NCBI RefSeq assembly: GCF_907164915.1
Contig: NC_061869.1
Location: 47,365,771-47,429,770, forward strand
Direction: 5' to 3'
DNA: 64,000 nt
Source: Impatiens glandulifera
Taxonomy: Eukaryota; Streptophyta; Magnoliopsida; Ericales; Balsaminaceae
The first letter of the stretch is position 1, and each line of letters opens with the position of its first letter. The notes beneath the pieces are model-generated. The model saw only the letters and a program-made list of their open reading frames with translations. It ran no database searches and had not been told where the DNA came from. Shown in pieces: positions 56,156 to 64,000 of this stretch. The translations under genes and the position numbers were made by a program.

Positions 56156-57325
56156 TGTTAGGATCGGGATAGCCGATAGGGGACCAGGGTCCTGCTAGCA
56201 GTTAATCGCTTACAACACACACACCAAATTGGTACTAATTCAGTTAAAGATTAGAACCGTTCTTAACACCACACAAGTAGTCACAGACTCTTGAACCGAG
56301 TTCAAGGGCGGAAGTGTCTGTTTCAACTTGAAGCAACTGCACATGATTCAGTTAATAGAAGGAAGTATGAGAGGATCGGTTTAAGTGAAGTAAATTCAGT
56401 TTGGTTGAGATGAGGAATAGTCGGTTCGGTTAGCTTAGTAACATAAAGTAAATGAAGAACACAGAACACAGTTTTTTATGGATGTTCGGAGAAAAACCCT
56501 CCTACGTCACCCCTTCTTGTCAAACAGTGAGATGGATATTCACTAATGAAATATTACACACCACAATACGATCGAGTCTTATTTACTGCTCGATATACAC
56601 TTTACAATACTCACACAGTATTGTAATACAATTTTTTCACAGAATGTTTAACGTTACAACTGTTTCACTTTGATCAAAGAAACTGTACGAATTAAGATGC
56701 TTTTCAGGTTTGATCAGGTGAAAAACTGAGTTGATAGCTCGCGCATTGTGTCTGTCTCCTTAATTAATGCCCTTGGATTCCTCTTATATAGGAAATATGA
56801 CAACAGTCATATTTCTTTCTCTTGAGCTGATTGGTCATGGGTAGCCGAGCCGGTCAGAGTAGCTTAGCTTTGCTTTTTATACACGTGGCAGCCATGCATG
56901 AGGGCGGCCGCCTGCACCGTAAAGATTTCCTGTGATCTTGGGTAAAATCTGCAATCATTAGATTGCTGCATGCCTTATCTCAGAATCTTCTTTTGCATAT
57001 TCCCAAGATATTTTGTTACGTCATCTTCAGATTATTTATCACTTTGAATAATCTTCCTGTTGGCCTTATGATTTTCGATGCGTTGAGCTAGCCGGACGTT
57101 TTCGGTTAGTCGGGCCTGAGTTTGAGCAGATTCGGCTTTCCTTCGAATATGTTTGAGCCGGTTTTGCTTAACCAAGAGGATAGTCAGTTTGAGTATTCCG
57201 GTTTGACCGATCCTGTTAATGAATTCAGCCGATTCGGTTGAAGCTATTCCTGCACATATAGTTAAAGATTTGATTAAGTTCTTTTTAGATGGTTAAGTAA
57301 ATTAATTATCTTGATTTTTCTAACA
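56156..57325 (-). repeat. Element 5 right LTR (5' LTR in element orientation)
   Basis: 1170 bp, TGTTAGGATCGGGATAGCC to TTTTTCTAACA. Nearly the same length as the left copy, with scattered substitutions. Followed by the AAAGA target duplication. Confidence 0.93.
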
Positions 57326-57330
57326 AAAGA

Positions 57331-59541
57331 TTTAGGCAGAGGCCATCAACACAGCATATCATACTCAAAATCAGTCAATGATAAATAAAAGATTTAATAA
57401 AACACCTAATGAAATTTATCATGGTAAAACTCTAAATCTTAAATATTTTAGGAGTTTTGGATGCAAATGTTACATTCATAATAACGGTAAAAAATATTTG
57501 ACCGCTTTTGAAGATAAATCTGATGGTTGTATTTTGTTAGGATATTCTTTTGTCAACAAAGAATATAGAGTATACAATTAAAAAAACTCTAACTATTGAA
57601 GAATCATCCCATGTTGTGTTTGATGAATCTTTGAAAACAATACCTCTATATCCATTGACTTGTCTAACAGAATAGAGGATGTCAATCTCCAATCTGATAG
57701 GGATGATGAAGTTGTAATGGTCAACCGAAACATTGCTCCTAACCAAGCGGCTGAAAATGTTGAAGTTCAACAAAATCAGACCACAACTTAACAAATGGTT
57801 AAAATTCTGGATAACAATGAGCAAACCGGTCGGTCAGATATTGATCAATTAACTGATCAGTCAAATCTTGACCAAATAACCGGTCAGTCAGAAAGACTTT
57901 TGGAACCAAACTTCAAATGTAACAGAAATAATCCTCCAGAGTTAATATTAGGTGACCCCTCTACACCTATTAGGATGAGACATCAACTATTAGAAGAATA
58001 TGCAAACGTTTCTTTCTTCTCAAAGATTAAACCTAAGAAGGTTAATGAGGGATTACTTGATCCAGATTGGATCCTGACAATGCAAGAGGAACTAAACCAA
58101 TTCGAGCGAACAAAATATGTCATCTAGTTCCAAGACCAGCTAATCAATCTGTCATTAGAACTAGATGGGTCTTTCGAAATAAACTCAATGAAGATGGTTT
58201 GGTCACCAGGAACAAGGCTATATTAGTGGCCCAAAGCTACAAACAGGATGAAGGTATTGACTTCAATGAGTCATTTTCTCCTGTTTCTAGACTTTAAGCT
58301 ATTAGAATTTTTCTAGCATTTGCTGCTTTCAAAAATTTCAAAGTTTTTCAAATGGACGTTAAGAGTGCTTTTTTTAACGACATAATAAATGAGGAGGTCT
58401 ATGTTGAACAACCTTCCGGTTTTAAAAACCCTAACTTAGTAAGTCATTTTTTAGGTTGGATAAAGCTCTTTATGGTCTTAAACAAGATCCTAGAGCATGG
58501 TATGATACTCTTACAAAATTCTTATTCGATCATGATTTTACTATAGGATCTGTTGACAAGATATTATTTAAATTTGAGAAAGACGATCACATTTTACTTG
58601 TACAAATATATGTGGATGATAGTATACTTAGGTCAACTAATCCCAAGCTTTGTAAGAAATTTATAAGTTAATAACAGATAAGTTTAAAATGAGTATGATG
58701 GGGGAGATGAGTTTCTTCTTGGGCCTTCAAATTCGTCAACTTGAAGGAGACACCTTCATAAATCAAGAAAAATACACAAAGGAGTTTCTCAAAAAGTTCA
58801 GCATGGAAGCTGTTTTTCTGCTTCAACTCCAATGAGCACATCCATCAAGCTTGATAAGGATGAAGATGGTCAAAGCGTTGATATAACTACCTATCATGGG
58901 ATCATCTGATCTTTACTCTACCTAATAGCAAAGCAGGCCATACATTCTATTCGCTGTTGAAGTTTGTGGAATATTCTAGGTTAATCCTAAACAATCTCAT
59001 TATGTAGTTGCTAATAGAATCTTAAAATATCTTAAGGACACTCAAAATGTGGGACTGTGGTATCTAAAGATTTCAGTTTCAATTTGATCAGCTACTCTAA
59101 TGCAGATTATGCAGGTTGCAAAGTAGACAGGAAAAGCACAAGTAGAACTTGTCAATTCCTTAGGATAGACTTGTTTCATGGAACAACAAGAAGCAAACCT
59201 CCATAGCTACCTCCACAGTTGAAGCAGAATACCTTGCTGTAGGAAGCTACTATGCTCAACTACTATGGATCCAACAACAATTAAGAGATTTCGGCATTGA
59301 GGTCGATGAGTCAACATTATTCTGTGACAACACTAGCGCGATTGCCGTAACCTATAATTTGGTGTTGCACTCAAGGACCAAGCATATAGACATTAAACAC
59401 CATTTTATTCGAGATCAGAAGCATATTCGGTTAGAATATGTCTCAACCGATCAACAAGTGGCTGCCATCTTTACCAAGCCACTCCAAGAGACTAAGTTTT
59501 CTTACTTTAGAAATATTTTGGGTCTTGCAGACATTAACTAA
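57331..59541 (+). pseudogene. Element 4 end of integrase, reverse transcriptase and RNase H
   Basis: Resumes the split integrase with AEAINTAYHTQNQSMINKRF and the NEIYHGKTLNLKYFRSFGCK block (57378-57580). A polar linker follows, then RT in shifted frames: [63 protein letters not shown], and QIYVDDSILRST with an intact YVDD (about 58600-58620). RNase H and tail end in TKHIDIKHHFIRDQKH and FTKPLQETKFSYFRNILGLADIN at 59541. At least six stops or shifts. Confidence 0.83.
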
Positions 59542-60197
59542 ACATTTCTAAAAAACGGCATGCATTTAGAGAGAACCTCCCTCTTTTTCAAAAGGATTCA
59601 TATAACATTTATTTTCATGAAAAATCGGGCATTCGTTAAGGGAGAAGCCTTTACTTCTCAAAATACTCTTAACTGCAAGTATTTTCATGAAAACCGGGCA
59701 TATTTTCGGGGAGAAGTGTCTACTTCTCAAAACGTGCCCACTGCATTTAACAAAGACACTGTACATACACTTAGGGAGAAGCCTTCACTTCTCAAAATGT
59801 TTTTAAAAGTATAATAAAATTTTAAATTGTTCATCTGCATAAAATTAGAGGCAAAATGACTTGATAAGTCACTCAAACAGATAAAACCGAACGACTTTTT
59901 CCCTTTGAAATCAATCAGATCATTCGGCCGAAATTAATGTATATCAAACCTGATGGCTTAAGCAACTTGACACTGAAAACCAGTCTTCTATTTACAATTT
60001 GAACAAAAAACGGTCAGTTCGGTTATTCTTCAAATAAAGTAACATCCCCTTTAAAGTACAAGAAGTGAAAACAACTATTTTGGTTAATAACATGAAAAAT
60101 CTCAGTAGTCTCATCTATGAATCAAAATGGGACAGTCGCATATGATTTGTCATTATCTGTCTGAACATATTCCCCTCAGAAATCAAATAGTCATACC
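59542..60197 (+). repeat. Post-pol non-coding region with three GAGAAG hairpins
   Basis: Three similar inverted repeats, GAGAAG, six bases, CTTCTC, at 59642-59659, 59711-59728 and 59776-59793, each followed by AAAA, about 65-69 bp apart. They lie just after the end of pol. The rest, to about 60197, shows no gene. Confidence 0.6.
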
Positions 60198-60227
60198 TCA
60201 AATAATGTGAAGACATGTGTCTCTCAA
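60198..60227 (+). promoter_or_regulatory. Conserved upstream block of the element 4 accessory ORF
   Basis: CTCAAA, then GTGAAGACATGTGTCT and CTCA, matching the G-box block upstream of accessory ORF A in element 5 (50345-50375). A CTGTAACAGTCAC string at about 60251-60263 also resembles the ACGTAACGGTCAG block of ORF B. Confidence 0.5.
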
Positions 60228-60371
60228 TGTTCAAACGGATGACTAATATACCTGTAACAGTCACATTTTTATTTCCAATAGAATTTGGATGCATCTTAAT
60301 TTAATGCGCCCCTATTTAATGATGCATTCATTATAAACTAGCTAACGGAAGCCTTTCATAAGTCCTTCAAA

Positions 60372-60380
60372 TAAATATAG
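60372..60380 (+). promoter_or_regulatory. TATA-like box of the element 4 accessory ORF
   Basis: TAAATATAG, about 75 nt before ATG 60453, followed by a CT-rich leader (ATTCTCTTCTCTT). Same arrangement as in the three modules of element 5. Confidence 0.5.
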
Positions 60381-60452
60381 AATTCACTCTCTATCGATCT
60401 ATATTCTCTTCTCTTAAGAAAAAAAAAACTTCCTCTCCTTGAAATCAAAGAA

Positions 60453-61200
60453 ATGAGACCAACCTTTATTCATAACACTCTTCTTATCGACTTCGAATCT
60501 GTTCTGTCCATCGGAGATGAAGAAATCACCTCCATGTTCAAATCTCTAGAGAATGTTAGTCTAAGGACATATTTTCGAGGATCGTCATGCTATTCATGAG
60601 GACATTGTATATGAGTTTTTCGAAAATGCCAGAGTGATTGAAGATACACTCATCCTGTCCAAAGTCCATGGAAAATAATTCCTTTTCTCAGAAGATCTTG
60701 CACGAAGCTTCGACCTTCCAATAGAAGAATTTTCTGAATTACCTCCATCTCCAAGTGACATTATCTATGAAATGTCACTCCATTTCTCAAACTCCTCTAA
60801 TTGCGTCGAAACCCATGGGGTGAAGTCCTTCCTCAAGGTCAAATTCCAAATCCTCAACGACATCATTGGAAAATCTATTCTGGCCAAAAATTCCACTCAC
60901 GTATACTCAAAAAAGGTTTTCAAAATGATGGTTGCAATAACCAGAGGCATTCCTATCAACTAGTCGAAAGTTATCTTCGATAACCTGAAGAAGATGATAC
61001 CTTCAGAAAGAATACTGACCGGTTATGCGTCTCAACTAAGTGGCCTCTTCTTCGACATATATGCCTATATTGGACCCGGAGTCGGTCCTACTCCATCTCA
61101 ACTTCTAACAGATGAAAAATTCTATGCCTACATTACTAGGATAAAAACAAAAACGGCAAGGGCTAAGAAGGAATGGATTCCAGGGTGTCCTAGTCATTAG
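60453..61200 (+). pseudogene. Accessory ORF of element 4 (post-pol family)
   Basis: Starts at ATG 60453 (MRPTFIHNTLLIDFESVL) and follows the same plan as ORF A of element 5: DFESV, MFKSLENVSL, FFENARV, LPIEEF, MSLHFSNSS, IIGKSILA, VFKMMVAITRG, VIFDNLKKM, GYASQLSGLFF, basic tail KTKTARAKK. A frameshift near 60594 and TAA/TAG stops at about 60676 and 60961 (the latter where ORF A has W) break it. It ends at TAG 61198-61200. Length without breaks about 248 residues. The fact that a homologous ORF is found after pol in two different elements shows it is a regular part of this lineage. Function unknown. Confidence 0.78.
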
Positions 61201-61496
61201 ATCATGTGTTAATCTTCTCTTTATCATCAAGTTAGATTCAGAAAAATGTAAATCGATCATTTTGTATCTTAAACCGGTCATTTAAATCTACAATTATGAA
61301 GTTATCAACTAATTTTATTTTTATTTATTTATGAAATTATGGGTTATCAAAAATTAATTTCATTAATTAAATATTATTAATAAAGTTAATTCTCTAATCA
61401 AATGAATAACGGTTATAAAACATTTATGGTTCAAAATCATAATAAATTTTTCTTTGGGAATATATTTTTTTTCAAATTCGCACCATCGTCCTTCTC

Positions 61497-61548
<52 letters not shown>

Positions 61549-61992
61549 ACTATTCAATTTATCCATCCTTCAGATTTGTTTGTTGGTTTGCCTTTTTCTT
61601 TAGACATGGATTTATCGATGATGATGCATGTGCGGCATGTAGGAGAATTGGACAGTGACACTAATCATACCAGCGCTTTAGCAGACATAGATATGAGAAT
61701 GGAAAACCTCCATTCAACCAAAAAGACGATAATAATAATAATAACAGTGATAAAGAAGCTTTTTCTTTCAGATGAACAACAAATTAAAAAAAAATTGAAA
61801 AATAATTATTATCAGTAATACCTGTTCAAATCTATAACGGGTATATATATTAATAACGGCATTGCCTTTAGAGAGTTGTTACTTATAGGGTCATTACTAA
61901 AATTTATCAGCAACAACCTTTTCAACTTCCAGTAACGCCTTTGGCTCTTACATGATTAATTAAAAAATATTTAATATGTTAAATGAATTATT
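61201..61992. other. AT-rich spacer
   Basis: Directly after the accessory ORF of element 4, where its 3' LTR would be expected but is not seen. Contains the (ATT)n microsatellite and a smaller (AAT)n at about 61727-61745. An 80-codon frame at 61576 is low in complexity and not supported. Confidence 0.5.
61496..61547. repeat. (ATT)n microsatellite
   Basis: About 17 perfect ATT/TTA units in a row. Polyisoleucine frames on the other strand are artefacts of it. Confidence 0.95.
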
Positions 61993-62110
61993 ATTAGAAT
62001 CGGACTGGGGTCTCAGAAGTTGAACGCTTACACACACTTCATTTTATAATAACTTAACTGTGTTAGAGGTTGATTATCTAGTTTCTACTCTACGTAATGA
62101 ATTATTCAGT
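61993..62110 (-). repeat. LTR fragment related to element 4, inverted
   Basis: The + strand reads TTAGAATCGG, GTCTCAGAAGTTGAACGC, TTACACACAC, ATAATAACTT, TGTTAGAGGTTGATTATCTA and GTTTCTACT. This matches the reverse complement of the last 120 or so bases of the element 4 LTR (42055-42173). The remainder of that LTR is missing. Confidence 0.8.
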
Positions 62111-62324
62111 TCTAATACTTCGTCTTTAAATTGTGTGTTTTGAAACTAACTTTTAAAAAACTATAAATAATAACAATTTAAGAATTAATCATGGTTTATT
62201 GAGTATACATATATGCAAATAAAAATCAAAATAACAATTAGATCTCACAAAATTAAGTATGAACTGGTTTTATATAATTTATTTTCTTTTCATATCTTTA
62301 GTTAGAACAATTGTGTTTTTAAAG

Positions 62325-62646
62325 TTAAAGAACACGAAAAAAGAGTTCACATGGTCCGGAACATTTGCATTCTAAATCCTTACAGTAGCCGTCTATATTG
62401 TGAGTAGATTCGGCTAAGCAACGTTTTTTACAATTCGGTGTCCAAAGACATACACCTTTGAAAGTAGCGCTTTTGCTATAACATGAAAATGACATTACTC
62501 CATTGTTCTCTGTAAAAAAAATAGTAATGAATGTTTTCATTATTAATTCTATCATAATTATATGTAAACTTAACCTAATTAGAGATAAAATTAAACCTAC
62601 CAAAAATGAGAAGAGCCAAGACTAAAACCAAGAGTAATTTGTTCAT
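62325..62646 (-). CDS. Plant defensin (8-cysteine), two exons
   Basis: Secreted defensin-like peptide. Exon 1 is 62646-62601 (46 nt): a Met followed by a Leu/Val/Ala-rich signal peptide, ending in phase 1 at a GTAGGT donor (62600). Exon 2 is 62509-62325, after a T-rich ACAG acceptor, ending TAA. The product is 76 residues with eight cysteines at 25, 36, 42, 46, 58, 63, 65 and 69. The CxxxC (42/46) and CxC (63/65) pairs with G56-x-C58 give the cysteine-stabilised alpha-beta pattern and gamma core of plant defensins. Such proteins act outside the cell, usually against fungi or as signalling ligands; which is unknown here. The single intron inside the signal-peptide end is typical of the family. 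The long minus-strand frame that runs through the intron is a chance reading; the spliced form is preferred. No breaks seen. Confidence 0.85.
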
Positions 62647-62733
62647 ATTGATTAATATTACAATGTAAAAGGTAAGTATACAAAAAAATTGAGAATATTT
62701 AAAGTAAGTTAAAAGACTGAGAACTTGAAAAAA

Positions 62734-62743
62734 ATATATATAG
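62734..62743 (-). promoter_or_regulatory. TATA box of the defensin gene
   Basis: The minus strand reads TCTATATATA, about 90 nt upstream of the ATG at 62646, a normal spacing for a short 5' leader. Confidence 0.6.
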
Positions 62744-62749
62744 ATAAAA

Positions 62750-63590
62750 TTTTAAGATGATAAAATAAAAAATTATATCAATCTCTATAAGATTTTTACA
62801 ATACAAAAAAAAAGATTTCTAGAATATTATTTAAATTAATAAAATAATTGTTATATAATATATTTTTAAAAGTAAATCTTATGTAGATTTTTACAATCTG
62901 ATTTCTTTTTTTAAATAATCTTTGAGAATTATAAAATTCAGATATTTACCATTCATAAAAGGTGTTTAGAATATTTAAAAAAAAAATAAATTAAAGTTTA
63001 GTCTTCCATATGAATCACTAAGCTTATTTCATGTTTTATTTATATTAAAATATTCTTTCTTTACATTTTTAAAACCATAAACTAAGCATAAACTAAAATA
63101 TTTTGATATTATTTATATATATATATATTTCTTATATAAAGTTTTATATATCTCCATATTTATTAAATATACCATTATTTTAAACTTTTTTTTATTTAAT
63201 TTTTTTAAATATTTGTTTTACTAGAATATTTTTTTAATAAATAATTTTATATATACATTAATAATTCTATTTTTATTAATTATTTTTAATACTTAATTAT
63301 ATATTAAATTTTAAACATATTTTCAGTTAACTTTCTAATTAAATTTCTAAATAATTTATTAAATACTAATAATTTTTATATATTTTATCTACCTATCTAT
63401 TATTTATATAATTAATTTTTTATGCATTATTTTATTTATTTGTTATTCATTAATAATGATTAAATATATATACATAGATAAAATTATAAATTGAATTTAA
63501 CCATCACACGTGATATAATAATTAAATTATTAACATTTTAAACTCGAGACTAGGGTTTGAGTCCTACTTACAAATTTTAGAGTGTATTGT
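62750..63590. other. AT-rich spacer
   Basis: Very AT-rich with (TA)n at about 63115-63128. No gene seen. A GGTTTGAGTCC string near 63,555 resembles a worn pol III box B, without a box A partner found. Confidence 0.5.
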
Positions 63591-64000
63591 AATGAATTAG
63601 AGGTATGAATGAATGGTGGGGTGAATAATGAATCTTTGAATGATAAAATATTTGAATTTGAATTGGAAGGATAAGATATGATGAAATATGTAAATTTAAA
63701 TTATAGGGATGAATAATGGTAGTGTTAATAATGAAACTTTAAATGATAAAATATTAATAAATATAATTAATATAATTAATATAATATATTACAGATATAT
63801 TATCTTTATATTATATTTCCAATATCTTATATTAATTATATTTATTAGATACGATTGAATACGTGAATTCAAATTAGAGGGACGAAGGAATTGTGGTTTG
63901 TTAATAATGAAATTAAGATATGTAAATTTGAATTAGATGGACAAATGAAGGATAGTTCATTGATAATGAAATCCTTGAAAGATAAGATATGATGAAACAT
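63591..64000. repeat. Degenerate direct repeats, about 100 bp
   Basis: Motifs AAATTTGAATTAGAGGGACG, GTTAATAATGAAA and GATAAGATATGATGAAA recur near 63,600-63,680, 63,690-63,760 and 63,860-64,000. Spacing is irregular and the right end runs off the window. No coding. Confidence 0.55.

Larger units (their letters stand above)
44968..57325 (-). mobile_element. Element 5: SIRE-like Ty1/copia element with three accessory ORFs
   Basis: A 12.36-kb element on the minus strand, nested in the integrase gene of element 4. 5' LTR 56156-57325, PBS 56142-56153, gag 56113-55010 (split by a SINE), protease, integrase, RT, RNase H ending at 50832, then a long 3' region with three homologous accessory ORFs (50099-49360, 48862-48157, 47612-46630), PPT at 46140 and 3' LTR 44968-46139. 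The TSD is perfect and the LTRs are close in sequence. Coding regions have several stops and frameshifts. Confidence 0.93.
40660..61200 (+). mobile_element. Element 4: SIRE-like Ty1/copia element, split by element 5
   Basis: A + strand copia element. It has one LTR (40660-42173), an initiator-tRNA-like PBS (42176), decayed gag, protease and integrase to 44967, then (after removing element 5) the rest of integrase, RT and RNase H to 59541, and an accessory ORF at 60453-61200. Without element 5 the internal region is about 6.7 kb. No 3' LTR or PPT is seen after 61200, so the right end is deleted. Stops and frameshifts are frequent. SIRE-like assignment rests on the gag/pol motifs, the ...CCCGATCCTAACA-type LTR end and the post-pol ORF. 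Confidence 0.85.

Noticed and set aside
61363..61566. 67-codon minus-strand frame with polyisoleucine, which looks like a membrane peptide
   Set aside because: It is the (ATT)n microsatellite read through; no signal beyond it.
62325..62603. 92-codon unspliced frame as the defensin protein
   Set aside because: Its N-terminal third is intron sequence with no signal peptide of the usual kind; the spliced model has a proper signal exon, GT/AG borders and phase match.
63535..63600. Second SINE, from a GGTTTGAGTCC box-B-like string
   Set aside because: No box A at the right distance, no A tail and no target duplication could be found.

Overview
This is a stretch of plant nuclear chromosome, almost certainly from a dicot. 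Evidence: an intronless plant-type class IV glutaredoxin gene, an 8-cysteine plant defensin with the usual two-exon layout, Ty3/gypsy and Ty1/copia elements primed by initiator tRNA-Met, a decayed 25S rRNA fragment with a CCCTAAA telomere-like motif, and AT-rich spacers. The accessory proteins of the copia elements remind me of hypothetical proteins from Gesneriaceae (Lamiales). That placement is from memory and weak. Only two ordinary host genes are seen; nearly everything else is repeat or mobile DNA.

Layout. (1) Positions 1-28205 are one G-skewed 31/32-bp minisatellite array, about 15 kb without insertions. It is split by two related Ty3/gypsy elements in the same orientation. Element 1 (2705-7740) has long LTRs and a 196-bp non-coding interior. 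Element 2 (16646-25007) has a full-length chromodomain-bearing polyprotein. Both sit in the same phase of the repeat unit, with the same AAGTC target duplication. The right half of the array has a higher-order period of about 1.95 kb. (2) 28206-33766 holds the array end, an unidentified GC-richer island, an LTR fragment of the element-2 type, and a truncated, stop-ridden gypsy element (element 3). Element 3 is joined through a telomere-like motif to about 200 bp of 25S rDNA. (3) 33767-40659 is AT-rich and holds a Mutator-like MITE, the glutaredoxin-like gene, a 52-bp hairpin repeat array and a coding-like remnant. (4) 40660-61200 is a degenerate SIRE-like copia element (element 4, + strand). 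Its integrase is split by a second copia element (element 5, 44968-57325, - strand, TSD AAAGA), whose gag is in turn split by a SINE. (5) 61201-64000 holds a microsatellite, an inverted LTR fragment, the defensin gene and AT-rich repeats.

The best candidate for something undescribed is downstream of pol in the two copia elements. A family of roughly 245-residue accessory ORFs is present, one copy in element 4 and three diverged tandem copies in element 5. Each copy is preceded by its own TATA box and short leader, and two pairs share conserved upstream blocks. They look like promoter-plus-ORF modules carried and multiplied inside the retrotransposons. All visible copies are now damaged.

All element proteins except the element 2 polyprotein are broken by stops or frameshifts. 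Several catalytic residues are changed by apparent G-to-A transitions: element 2 integrase D to N, element 5 reverse transcriptase YVDD to YVDN, element 4 protease DSG to DSE. Most internal stops in element 3 read as CAG to TAG. This fits decay of methylated cytosines.
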